64,000 nucleotides of DNA. It comes from PHAA01 sp963665865 (GTDB lineage: Bacteria > Bacillota > Syntrophomonadia > Syntrophomonadales > Syntrophomonadaceae). The stretch's first letter is position 1, and the number at the start of each line of letters is the position of its first letter. The notes below the pieces were generated by a model that was given only the letters and a program-made list of their open reading frames with translations, made no database searches and was not told the origin of the DNA. Position numbers and translations under genes: made by a program. Below, piece after piece: positions 52,524 through 61,012 of this stretch. The stretch spans positions 124,001 to 188,000 of the forward strand of contig CAXXWF010000001.1 of NCBI GenBank assembly GCA_963665865.2, given 5' to 3'.

Positions 52524-53129
52524 ATGAACTATCGAGGAAAACCATTCAAAAGAATTCTATTTCACCTAACTCTATTAATCTTTACACTCTCGTTTGTTAC
52601 GAATGTCTTGGCATCAGGTGGACACGAAGATATAGGGCAAGAGCAAGAGGCAGGCCATTACAACGTGACTTTAGAAACTCAACCGAAAAACATTCTTGCC
52701 AATGAAAAAGCAACCATCACAATAATAGTTAAAAATGAGGAAGACGGACAAGCGGTTATTGGTGCTAATGTCACTAACGAAGCCAAAATGGAGAAAAGTA
52801 GTAGTACAAGCAGTACCATGAGTGGCATGGAAAATGCTGACGGTATGGATAAACCAATTGAGATGGTCATGCATGAACAGTCCAATATGGATATGGAACC
52901 CGGCACTTATATGGCCGAAGTGAACTTTAAGCAATCAGGAGATTGGAATCAAGAGATTAGCATTTCTTCATCCCTGGGTGAAAGCACCGTCAATTTTCCG
53001 ATGAGTGTAGGCAAATCTGGACCAAATTGGGCTCTCATCGGTACTGTAGCGGGCCTGGTTGTGATTGCTGGGATAATCGCTGCAATAATAAAGAAAAGGA
53101 AATATGCTGAAACTGGAGGAACATTATAA
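52524..53129 (+). CDS. Membrane-anchored YtkA/FixH-like protein, Met-rich
   Basis: 201 residues from the ATG at 52524 (GAGGAG 9 bases upstream; the in-frame ATG at 52515 abuts it). Signal peptide to about residue 30 (VLA/SGG), a beta-sandwich with YNVTLETQPKNILANEKATITIIVKN and a Met/His-rich loop (SGMENADGMDKPIEMVMHEQ, NMDMEPGTYMAEVNF), then one C-terminal helix (about 170-190). The YtkA-like fold and Met-rich loop suggest extracytoplasmic copper binding. Overlaps the next gene at TAATG. Confidence 0.75.
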   Translation: MNYRGKPFKRILFHLTLLIFTLSFVTNVLASGGHEDIGQEQEAGHYNVTLETQPKNILANEKATITIIVKNEEDGQAVIGANVTNEAKMEKSSSTSSTMSGMENADGMDKPIEMVMHEQSNMDMEPGTYMAEVNFKQSGDWNQEISISSSLGESTVNFPMSVGKSGPNWALIGTVAGLVVIAGIIAAIIKKRKYAETGGTL

Positions 53130-54481
53130 TGTCTTCTAAGAAACCATCCATTAATTTACTTAAATATCCTTTACTCAAACGTTTTTTGAAAAGTAATTTG
53201 TACCCCCAAATATTCCAATGGATGGCCCTGGTTGTTTTTGCAGTCGTAATGGTTGAAGCTTTGGCAGGACCTCTAGCCCCCAGTGAAAACTTCGCTACGG
53301 CTGCCACCTGGATTATTTGGTTTCCTTTATTACCGCTGTTGTTCTTTCTGTTTGGTAGGTTTTGGTGCTCAATTTGCCCGTTTGCCTGGATCAGTGATAA
53401 AACACAAAAGGTATTTGGGGCTAACCTCAAAGCACCTCACTTTATACGTAAGTACGGGCTCTGGATAGTTGATATTGTCTTTATCTTTATAACCTGGTCT
53501 GACCACATTTGGGGGATTGTTGAATCTCCCCGGGGCACTGGAGTCGTTTTAATATTACTCTTCGGTGGGGTTATGATAACAGGTATGTTTTTCGAGCGCC
53601 GCACCTGGTGTCGTCACATCTGTTTTCTCGGTGGCGTATCTAGCAACTACTCGCGATCTGGTATGCTGGAGCTACGAGCCAATAATGAAATATGCCGAAC
53701 CTGTAAAACCAAGGATTGTTATAAGGGGAATGATAAAGCGCCGGGTTGTCCTATGTTTGAATTTCCGATGACAATGGAAAGCAGCGCAAACTGTAATTTA
53801 TGTGCGAACTGCATCAAAACCTGTCCCAATGATTCAATAAGAATTAGCCCTCGCATACCTACCAGTGAATTCTGGTCGCAGACTAGAGCCCACTTTGAAG
53901 AATCCTTCTTAGCGATTGTACTCGTAGGGATTGTATTTGTACAAAATATTACGATGCTGGACATCTACTCCTCCTTTCTCGATGGGGTAGAACAATTATT
54001 AGGTATTAGCAACGTAAATGTAGCCTTTACTATCCTATATATTATAGCCATGGCTGCTCCGGTAATATTGATTTTCACAGCTACAGCTTTTTCGAAACGC
54101 ATTACCGGTGAGACGCTAGCCAATGCCTTCGCCAAGTTTGGTTATGCGGTTATTCCGCTCGATCTGGCCGGCATGCTGGCACACAATTTATTCCACATTC
54201 TAGCGGAAGGGAAGGCAATATATTTTACTTTGATGGGTTTATTCGGGATGCACATGGAGGGGTCTATGGCATTAGTTGCAGACCCGACGATTCAAATAAT
54301 GCAATACATTTTAGTAATCGCCGGAACAGTCGGTTCCCTTTACACTGCCTATAGGATTGCCAAGAACAACTATGGCGCAAGTATAGCTTGGCCCGTATCT
54401 ATGCCCTATTTTATTTTCATCTTGATCTTTGGTATAGTAAACTTTCTCGCCTTTACCGTAAGGATGGGACTGCGCATGTAA
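53129..54481 (+). CDS. Polyferredoxin-like membrane iron-sulfur protein (NapH/CcoG-like)
   Basis: 450 residues with about eight membrane helices. Two CxxxCP-type motifs in the membrane part (FWCSICPFAWISD, RRTWCRHICFLGG), then a cytoplasmic ferredoxin domain with CRTCKTKDC, CP and CNLCANCIKTCP. Such NapH/NosR/CcoG-type proteins pass electrons across the membrane, and CcoG reduces Cu(II) for copper enzyme assembly. Coupling with the YtkA-like copper protein and the shared metal promoter suggests a copper redox role here; that is inference. Confidence 0.85.
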   Translation: MSSKKPSINLLKYPLLKRFLKSNLYPQIFQWMALVVFAVVMVEALAGPLAPSENFATAATWIIWFPLLPLLFFLFGRFWCSICPFAWISDKTQKVFGANLKAPHFIRKYGLWIVDIVFIFITWSDHIWGIVESPRGTGVVLILLFGGVMITGMFFERRTWCRHICFLGGVSSNYSRSGMLELRANNEICRTCKTKDCYKGNDKAPGCPMFEFPMTMESSANCNLCANCIKTCPNDSIRISPRIPTSEFWSQTRAHFEESFLAIVLVGIVFVQNITMLDIYSSFLDGVEQLLGISNVNVAFTILYIIAMAAPVILIFTATAFSKRITGETLANAFAKFGYAVIPLDLAGMLAHNLFHILAEGKAIYFTLMGLFGMHMEGSMALVADPTIQIMQYILVIAGTVGSLYTAYRIAKNNYGASIAWPVSMPYFIFILIFGIVNFLAFTVRMGLRM

Positions 54482-54546
54482 AGCCTTTACTCAAATTGTA
54501 ATTAAGCGTCCAGTCGAAGTGAGCTGAAATAATAATTGCAGATAAG

Positions 54547-54575
54547 AAAAAGGCAGCAATAACGCTGCCTTTTTC
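54547..54575. terminator. Bidirectional terminator
   Basis: AAAAAGGCAGC (54547-54557) and GCTGCCTTTTT (54564-54574), 11-bp stem, 6-nt loop. Both strands give a T-run, so it can stop the plus-strand operon and minus-strand transcripts from copB. Confidence 0.85.
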
Positions 54576-54591
54576 TTATAAAATTAATGCT

Positions 54592-54624
54592 CCTCATAAG
54601 ATCTTCACAATTATTTAATAAATA
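54592..54624 (+). promoter_or_regulatory. Metal-island promoter element 5 (orphan, antisense to copB)
   Basis: CCTCATAAGAT (54592-54602) and CTTCACAATTA (54603-54613), 5 bp, TAAATA (54619-54624). No plus-strand gene follows; transcription would run into the 3' end of copB on the antisense strand. Confidence 0.65.
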
Positions 54625-54693
54625 ACGAACTAGAAACATTTATTAGCCAAGTAATCCGATAAAATACATAGTGTTTATTTGATAAATGTATCC

Positions 54694-56874
54694 TCAATCA
54701 ATCCTCAGCAGCCTAGCATTCAGGGCGACGATTATGGTGCTCATAGACATTAATACTGCCCCCATGGCCGGACTGATTACGATACCCTGGTTGTATAGCA
54801 CCCCGGCGGCTAGAGGTAGGGCGATGATATTGTAGCCGGTGGCCCACAACAGATTCTGCACCATCTTTCCATAGGTGGCCCGGGACAGCTTCAAGATACT
54901 GACCACATCCAGGGGATTACTTCTGACCAGGATGACATCGGCCGTCTCGATCGCCACATCGGTACCGGCTCCGATAGCTATTCCTAAATCAGCCTGGGCC
55001 AAAGCGGGCGCGTCATTTACTCCGTCGCCAGTCATAGCCACCGTCTTCCCCTCACGCTTTATAGCTTGAACTTGCAATGCTTTACCTTCTGGCAATACCT
55101 CGGCAAATACTTTATCGATATTAAGCTGCTGGGCGACATAGTCAGCTACCTTCTGATTATCACCCGTAATCATATATGACTCTATATTCATCTTTTTAAG
55201 AGTATCTATAGCTTGTCGGGCGGAATCCCTAACGATATCGGACAGTGCAATATATCCTAATAGGGTACCTTCCGCCACGATGAATATTACGGTCTTGCCC
55301 TGTTGGGCCAGAGCCTCATACTGATCTTCATCAAAAGCGATCTTTTCCGCCCGCATAAAACCAGGACTCAAGACTGTAATAGACTTGCCGGAGACCGTGG
55401 CTTTCAAGCCTCGGCCGGTTATACTCTGATAATCTTTAACTTCTTTGAGCTTGCTATTCTGTTTTTGGGCCTCTCTTACTATCCCCTGGGAGATGGGGTG
55501 AGCGGACTGTGATTCAATCGAATACGAGATGCTCAATAGCTCATCGTTGCTGATACCATAGGCCTGAATATCGGTAATCCCGAATTCGCCCTCAGTCAAA
55601 GTGCCAGTCTTGTCAAATATGACTGTATCGACATTACGGGCATTTTCGAAGTGGGCTCGGTTTCTAATCAGCAGGCCTCGCCGGGCCGCAATACTGGTGG
55701 ATACCGCCGTAACCAGGGGAGTGGCTAAGCCCAGAGCATGGGGACAGGATATGACCATTACGGTTACGGCCCTTTCCAGGGCAAAACTAAAATCTCCCCT
55801 GATGATCATCCAGACCGCAAAGGTAACGCTTCCGGCTAATACTGCTATGTAAAATAACCATTTGGCAGCTACATCCGCCAGCCGCTGGGTGTTGGACCTG
55901 GACTTCTGAGCCTCGCGAACCAAGATGATAATCTGCGATAAATAGGTCTCACTATGGGTTTTAGTTACTTTGAACTTGATAACCCCTTCTCCGTTCAGCG
56001 CCCCGCCTATAACCTGATCCCCCGCAACCTTATCGACCGGGGTCGATTCTCCGGTTATCATGGCCTCATTGACTGTTGAGTGGCCGTCAAATACCAAGCC
56101 GTCGATAGGGATCTTCTCGCCCGGTTTTACCAGGACCGGATCGCCAGCCTTCAAAGTGCCAACCGCTATATCGATCGTTTCTCCCCCGGAAGTGATTAGA
56201 TGCGCTTCTTCCGGCATCAGCTTGACTAGTTCTTCCAATGCTCGGGAGGCGCCCATAACTGATTTCATCTCGATCCAATGTCCCAGGAGCATGATTGCGA
56301 TCAAGGTAGCCAACTCCCAGAAAAAATCCTGCCCCTTTAATAGAAACACGGTAAGGGTACTGTAAATGTAGGCTACAGATATAGCCAGGGCGATCAAGGT
56401 CATCATCGCGGGATTGTGCTTCTCCAGTTCATCCTCGGCACCGGTAAGGAAGGGCCGCCCGCCGTATATGTAAAGGATCGTGGACAGCCCCAACAGAAGA
56501 TAAGTATCCCCACTAAATCTGAGGTCCACTCCGATAAACATTTGGATCATGGGTGAGAGCACCAGGATTGGTACGGTTATGAGCAGGGATATGAAAAATC
56601 TTTTTCTAAAATCATCGACCATCATGGCATGATGGTCATGCTCCATGGGCGCATGTTCAACATGATGAGTGTGTTCGGGTATCATGGATTCAGGAATCGG
56701 AGGACTCCCATCTCCATGCTGATGCTGTTCCATCTTATGAGGTGCATGAATCATAGATGCAGGCTCTGCATGATCAGCGGGTTTGGCCATTTTGCTGTCC
56801 TGACCCATGTGGTGATGCTCCCCTTGGGCCATGTCCGCATGATTTATTGGTTTACTATCATCATGGCTGTTCAT
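54694..56874 (-). CDS. copB: CopB-type copper/silver P1B ATPase with His-rich N-terminus
   Basis: 726 residues. The first 95 are rich in His and Met (HADMAQGEHHHMGQ, EHTHHVEHAPMEHDHH). The membrane metal site is CPH (377-379 in SCPHALGLATP), which marks the CopB class, versus CPC in CopA. DKTGT at Asp421, HP motif in SAHPISQG, GDGVNDAPALA. Upstream (56950-56975) an ATCTAA/TTAGAT inverted repeat overlaps a TATAAT. It has none of the direct-repeat promoter elements in sense orientation. Confidence 0.94.
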   Translation of the reverse strand: MNSHDDSKPINHADMAQGEHHHMGQDSKMAKPADHAEPASMIHAPHKMEQHQHGDGSPPIPESMIPEHTHHVEHAPMEHDHHAMMVDDFRKRFFISLLITVPILVLSPMIQMFIGVDLRFSGDTYLLLGLSTILYIYGGRPFLTGAEDELEKHNPAMMTLIALAISVAYIYSTLTVFLLKGQDFFWELATLIAIMLLGHWIEMKSVMGASRALEELVKLMPEEAHLITSGGETIDIAVGTLKAGDPVLVKPGEKIPIDGLVFDGHSTVNEAMITGESTPVDKVAGDQVIGGALNGEGVIKFKVTKTHSETYLSQIIILVREAQKSRSNTQRLADVAAKWLFYIAVLAGSVTFAVWMIIRGDFSFALERAVTVMVISCPHALGLATPLVTAVSTSIAARRGLLIRNRAHFENARNVDTVIFDKTGTLTEGEFGITDIQAYGISNDELLSISYSIESQSAHPISQGIVREAQKQNSKLKEVKDYQSITGRGLKATVSGKSITVLSPGFMRAEKIAFDEDQYEALAQQGKTVIFIVAEGTLLGYIALSDIVRDSARQAIDTLKKMNIESYMITGDNQKVADYVAQQLNIDKVFAEVLPEGKALQVQAIKREGKTVAMTGDGVNDAPALAQADLGIAIGAGTDVAIETADVILVRSNPLDVVSILKLSRATYGKMVQNLLWATGYNIIALPLAAGVLYNQGIVISPAMGAVLMSMSTIIVALNARLLRID

Positions 56875-56991
56875 TGCATTTCCCCCTTTTTTATCTGATA
56901 CCTAGGGCGGTAATGAGTTAACATGGCTATATTATTACGCACTTTCTTATCTAAATTATATACGATTAGATCCAGCCGGCGAAATCGTCAA

Positions 56992-57026
56992 TAAAAAAAC
57001 CTGCCGACTATAGTTAGCCGACAGGT
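56992..57026 (-). terminator. Terminator of the second SHOCT gene pair
   Basis: ACCTG...CAGGT outer pairs (56999-57026) with inner CG pairs and CTA/TAG, with mismatches, followed on the minus strand by seven T. Confidence 0.7.
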
Positions 57027-57036
57027 CACAGATTTA

Positions 57037-57225
57037 TTATTGGAGATGATCTTTCATCTCTTCAAACTGCTCGCGGGTGATATCACCGCGGGCATAGCGT
57101 TTTTTCAGTATTTCCAGCGGTGATTCCAAAAGCCTGCCCTGACCTTGGGAAGGATGCTTGTCGGTATTAAAATAGATCAGGTAAGCTGCCAGACCGATTA
57201 ACAGCAACCAGAACAAACCCATCAT
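57037..57225 (-). CDS. Small SHOCT-domain membrane protein (copy 2a)
   Basis: 62 residues from the first of two adjacent ATG codons behind AAAGGAGCGGGGAG. One membrane helix (MGLFWLLLIGLAAYLIYF) and the tail SPLEILKKRYARGDITREQF. Paralogue of the 55-residue protein at 47483; it follows its larger partner (57261) in the same way. Confidence 0.8.
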   Translation of the reverse strand: MMGLFWLLLIGLAAYLIYFNTDKHPSQGQGRLLESPLEILKKRYARGDITREQFEEMKDHLQ

Positions 57226-57260
57226 AATCTCCCCGCTCCTTTCCACAACTTACAAAACCA

Positions 57261-57506
57261 TTATTTTAAGTGCTCCTTCATAGCGGCAAACTCCTCCGAA
57301 GTTATTTCGCCTTTAGCCAGCCGCTTTTTGGCGATATCCAATGCATTGGGTGGGCCCTCGACCCGGTCCAAATGTTTCAGATGATTACGATACACAATAA
57401 TTATAAAAATCGCCAAGAATAGAAAGGCCAGGCATTCCAGCCCGAACCACCAGCCATTGAACTGCATCATGCCGTCATACGGCCCATTCCCATATCGATA
57501 CATCAT
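57261..57506 (-). CDS. SHOCT-domain membrane protein (copy 2b)
   Basis: 81 residues from the ATG at 57506, behind AGGAGG at 8 bases (an in-frame TTG six bases earlier is too close). N-terminus MMYRYGNGPYDGMMQFNGWW, one helix (about 24-41), RNHLKHL, then ALDIAKKRLAKGEITSEEF. Paralogue of the 81-residue protein at 47687. First gene of the pair. Confidence 0.85.
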   Translation of the reverse strand: MMYRYGNGPYDGMMQFNGWWFGLECLAFLFLAIFIIIVYRNHLKHLDRVEGPPNALDIAKKRLAKGEITSEEFAAMKEHLK

Positions 57507-57600
57507 AATCAAACCCTCCTTTACGGTAATTCGCTAAAGAATAAATGTTAGTGTTACTAATTTAACTGTAGCATAATTTTTTAAGGATTGCTGAATTCTT

Positions 57601-58251
57601 TTAACTTCTCTTCCAATTTTCGAAATACTGTTTTTGAGTGGCAATGAAATCTTTCGATATTGCAATATAGGTGCCCATATCCTTTTTACTTGTTTCTAGA
57701 ATGGGAACTGGATTACAACCACCTTTAATTTTTTCTATTTGATCTACATTAAATCTATTCCCGCAGTTCTGACAAACAAGATAATCTCCTTCTTGTACAT
57801 AGTAACCTCTACCGGAATCATAACAAACCTGACAGGTATTTAAAGCAGTTCTAATCGTTCCATCAGTAGCCTTAACGGCTATAATCTCCATTTTAGTACC
57901 ATCTAGATTATATGGATAGAACTTGGCTTGTGAAATTACCTCGCTTTTTGTTATCTTAATGGCAATGTTATCTGAGGTTAAGGTGCTGTTAGGGTCACTT
58001 GTGCTTGTGTCTGCCGTATTATTACTGGTTGATTTAGTGTTATCAGGAATAGGTTGTTTTTGCTGATCTTGCTTTTGGGTATCTGATGGGGTCTTATTCT
58101 CAGGCGAAATTGAGGTCACTTCCGATTTGCTCAGACTGGGGTCGGTTGTGGGCCCTTGTTTAGGGTTTAAAGTATAAAATGCAATAGCTATCAATGCTAT
58201 TGCTATAGCTCCATAAGAAGCAATTTTCCGATATCTGCCGTTCTTGTCCAT
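57601..58251 (-). CDS. DUF2318 membrane-anchored metal/Fe-S protein
   Basis: 216 residues. One N-terminal helix (about 11-27), a Ser/Thr/Pro/Gln-rich linker (30-95), then a DUF2318 domain with FYPYNLDGTKMEIIAVKA, NTCQVCYDSGRGYY, LVCQNCGNRF and GGCNPVPI: five cysteines in CxxC, CxxC and C form. DUF2318 proteins are thought to bind iron or Fe-S outside the membrane and often sit beside metal transporters. It has its own copy of the metal-island promoter. Confidence 0.85.
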   Translation of the reverse strand: MDKNGRYRKIASYGAIAIALIAIAFYTLNPKQGPTTDPSLSKSEVTSISPENKTPSDTQKQDQQKQPIPDNTKSTSNNTADTSTSDPNSTLTSDNIAIKITKSEVISQAKFYPYNLDGTKMEIIAVKATDGTIRTALNTCQVCYDSGRGYYVQEGDYLVCQNCGNRFNVDQIEKIKGGCNPVPILETSKKDMGTYIAISKDFIATQKQYFENWKRS

Positions 58252-58282
58252 TTAATTACCTCCATTGCAATAATTTCTGCTT

Positions 58283-58315
58283 AGTCTAAGAAATATTTGT
58301 GTAGATATTATGAAG
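58283..58315 (-). promoter_or_regulatory. Metal-island promoter element 6 (DUF2318 gene)
   Basis: On the minus strand: CTTCATAATAT (58315-58305) and CTACACAAATA (58304-58294), 5 bp, TAGACT (58288-58283). It is between the lgt-like gene and the DUF2318 gene. Confidence 0.8.
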
Positions 58316-58342
58316 ATAAAAACGTCTGTGATTAAGACATTG

Positions 58343-59179
58343 TTATCGGTTTATACTATAAAAAATCCCAACACTGGACGCTGCCAGGGCGGTTATCGCC
58401 GCCCAAACTACGGGGCTGACCCATAAAGCAGGGGCATTATTAGCTTCCATGCGAACAACCTTGTGTCGAGAGCTCCACCTATCGAGTCCCAGTGCTGCGA
58501 CAATGAACAAAATGCTGGTCAGATGAGCAGGGGTTAAATTTCCAATCAAGACCGGATTAGTTCTAAAATACTCGAGAACTAATCGAATAAGGGCGTAGCC
58601 TCCCAGGTAATATATAAAAACTTGTCCCGAATAGCGCTGCCGTTCGCGTTTTCCCCACAGAAATATAAAAAGGGCCAAATCTAACAGAGTTTCATAGATT
58701 TGAACAGGATGTACAAGTTGTCCCTGGACCTGTACCCCCCAGGGCCAGGCTGCAGGCATTACTTTACCATAGACATCGCATCCGACCCGGGCGATTCCTT
58801 GTGCCAACACAGTTGCCGGGGCTAACAGATCTGCCACTGTCCAAAAAGAGAGCGCTGTTCTTCGGGTATACCACCGACCGGCCAGAATAGCCCCCAGAAT
58901 GCCGCCATGGATGGAAAGGCCGCCTTCATATATCTTAAAGATATCCAAGGGGTGCTGCCAGTAATAGAGTGGGTCGTAGAACATAACGAAGAATAGGCGG
59001 GCACCCAGGATGCCGGCAACTAATAAGATTATTGATAGGGTGGAGATCTGGTCAGCATCCATTCCCATTCGTTTAGCTTCCCGGTCTGCCAGCCCAATAG
59101 CAATCAGAGTACCTACAGCGATGCTGGCACCAAAAGTATAGACTGTAAATGGTCCCAGATGAAATAGTATTCTATCCAT
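58343..59179 (-). CDS. lgt: Prolipoprotein diacylglyceryl transferase-like protein
   Basis: 278 residues, about seven helices. Lgt marks: YEGGLSIHGGILGAI, GIARVGCDVYGKV (the usual GRxGNFxxGE-type loop, altered), HPVQIYE and LEYFRTNP. It would attach diacylglycerol to lipoprotein cysteines at the membrane. Its place 28 bp after the HMA/SafE fusion suggests a specialised paralogue rather than the housekeeping copy. The altered signature loop makes activity less certain. Confidence 0.82.
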   Translation of the reverse strand: MDRILFHLGPFTVYTFGASIAVGTLIAIGLADREAKRMGMDADQISTLSIILLVAGILGARLFFVMFYDPLYYWQHPLDIFKIYEGGLSIHGGILGAILAGRWYTRRTALSFWTVADLLAPATVLAQGIARVGCDVYGKVMPAAWPWGVQVQGQLVHPVQIYETLLDLALFIFLWGKRERQRYSGQVFIYYLGGYALIRLVLEYFRTNPVLIGNLTPAHLTSILFIVAALGLDRWSSRHKVVRMEANNAPALWVSPVVWAAITALAASSVGIFYSINR

Positions 59180-59207
59180 TATTTCGCAACCTCCCAGACC
59201 ATATTAA

Positions 59208-60746
59208 TTACTGTTTCTTGCAACAACTGCCAGAGTCTGCCGGCAGGATTTGCTCATTGCTAGATTTGGTGGTCTGCGATCCCGGTAAACAACAACTACC
59301 CCCCGTTAAAAAACCCGAATTGCCAATATTATTTGATGGTTGAATGTCAGCTGCCGTGACCTGGGTTACATCAGCTACGACCTTAATATTACTACTGATC
59401 ATTCCCATCCAGCATGTATAGGTGATATTACCTTCTTCTGCAGGAGTAAATTCAATAAGATTATCCCCCGGCACCAGCTTCTTTTGAATATTATATTTGG
59501 GAATGGTAACCGGATTATTGCAACCGTTCAAATCGCCAGGCTGGGCAGTTATCGTCCATTTCACCGGTATGCCTTTTTGAACTACTATAGCGGTATACCT
59601 ACCTGAATCCATGGTAGTCGTAATCGTCTGAACATTGCCGGCTATTTGGGCAACATTCCCTGAACTTGCTGAAGTTGATGAACTTAATGAACTTGCAGCA
59701 GCCAAGGCATTAATCCCTCCTAAATTAAGACCTCTATTCAGCATGATAATACCCAGGAATATTACTAGAACTGCACTGACTTTCATTATTCTCTTGGTGA
59801 ACTTAGCGCTCAATAATGAACTCATGGCTCCAAGGCCGAACATAAGCGGCACTGTACCCAGACTAAATACCAACATAGAGAGTGCCCCAGCGATAAAACT
59901 TCCCGTAGCCAAGGCATATATTTGCATGGCTTGTGAAGGGCCGCATGGCATCAAGCCATTTAATAATCCAACATATAATGGCTTATGCTTGCTATTGTTG
60001 TAAGCTATCTTGTTGCCCAATACCTTGGGTAATCTCGGATTAAACTTGCGTAACCAGGGGAATAGATTGAGCATGTTGGCTCCCATTATTATCATAAATA
60101 AACCGGCAACAATAGCCACGATCCCTTTAGCAGTGCCCGAAAAACTAAATACCGATCCTAATGCTCCTACTATCCCTCCGACTATCGTATAGGATATTAC
60201 CCTACCCAAATTATATAAAAAGCTCGGTTTTAATCTTGAAAACTTAGTCACTTCAATTTTTTCGAAATCGTAGGATACGCATTGGGACAGATTTATTCCT
60301 CCGCACATGGATATACAATGTAATGAGGTCAAAATACCTACTACGAATAAAATACCATAGCTCATTGACTGATCTACCTGAGGGATGAAATTAAATCCTA
60401 TGGTATTTCTAATGATCATGTAGAATGCGAAAAGAATAATTCCTATTCCTAGTAATTGATTTATCGAAATATTATCTTCGGTATATTTCTGATCCAAGTT
60501 GATAAATGCCCCTGAGCCGGTTGATTTATATGAAACCTTGTAACCCAATCTTTCTATAGTTCTAATGATTTCATCAAATGCAATTATGGTTTCATCGAAA
60601 CTGAACTTAACTATGGAACTAGTATAAAATGCCTCTGCGTCAATAATTCCATCCAGATTATGCAGTGCGTTTTTTATTCGCATTTCGCAACTATTACAGG
60701 TCATTCCGTCTATTTTAAGATCACGGTGTACTACTTTGGGCTTCAT
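59208..60746 (-). CDS. HMA - SafE/DsbD-like membrane domain - cupredoxin-like fusion
   Basis: 512 residues from the ATG at 60746 (AGGAGGG upstream; the in-frame ATG at 60761 is part of that site). Residues 1-75: HMA fold with GMTCNSC. About 105-345: sulfite exporter/UreH-DsbD-like membrane domain with TSLHCISMCGGINLSQC and GLLNGLMPCGPSQAMQIYALATGS, whose paired Cys/Pro motifs recall metal/redox translocators. About 375-465: cupredoxin-like domain with KGIPVKWTITA, NNPVTIPKYN and ITYTCWMGMIS. The tail has GSCC twice. Probably moves copper or reductant across the membrane. Followed by lgt. Confidence 0.85.
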   Translation of the reverse strand: MKPKVVHRDLKIDGMTCNSCEMRIKNALHNLDGIIDAEAFYTSSIVKFSFDETIIAFDEIIRTIERLGYKVSYKSTGSGAFINLDQKYTEDNISINQLLGIGIILFAFYMIIRNTIGFNFIPQVDQSMSYGILFVVGILTSLHCISMCGGINLSQCVSYDFEKIEVTKFSRLKPSFLYNLGRVISYTIVGGIVGALGSVFSFSGTAKGIVAIVAGLFMIIMGANMLNLFPWLRKFNPRLPKVLGNKIAYNNSKHKPLYVGLLNGLMPCGPSQAMQIYALATGSFIAGALSMLVFSLGTVPLMFGLGAMSSLLSAKFTKRIMKVSAVLVIFLGIIMLNRGLNLGGINALAAASSLSSSTSASSGNVAQIAGNVQTITTTMDSGRYTAIVVQKGIPVKWTITAQPGDLNGCNNPVTIPKYNIQKKLVPGDNLIEFTPAEEGNITYTCWMGMISSNIKVVADVTQVTAADIQPSNNIGNSGFLTGGSCCLPGSQTTKSSNEQILPADSGSCCKKQ

Positions 60747-60812
60747 ATCATCCCTCCTCATTCCTGCCGCTTGGTTTGGCCCAGAAATTATTTCGGTTTC
60801 ATTATTGAATCT

Positions 60813-60845
60813 ATCGTAAAGATTTTATGTGAAGAAGATATGAAG
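60813..60845 (-). promoter_or_regulatory. Metal-island promoter element 7 (HMA-SafE operon)
   Basis: On the minus strand: CTTCATATCTT (60845-60835) and CTTCACATAAA (60834-60824), 5 bp, TACGAT (60818-60813). It lies 67 bp before the start codon. Confidence 0.75.
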
Positions 60846-61012
60846 ATAGGTATAATAAATAAATACAATTGTCCACAAAATATCCTATTAATGGCCATTC
60901 AATAACAGTGAGTTTCATCATTATTAAATCAAAAATCAATACAATTCTGTGTTTTGCAGGGATTTCTGCTATAATAAACCATATTAATGAGGATGTTAGA
61001 GGGGGCAAATAA

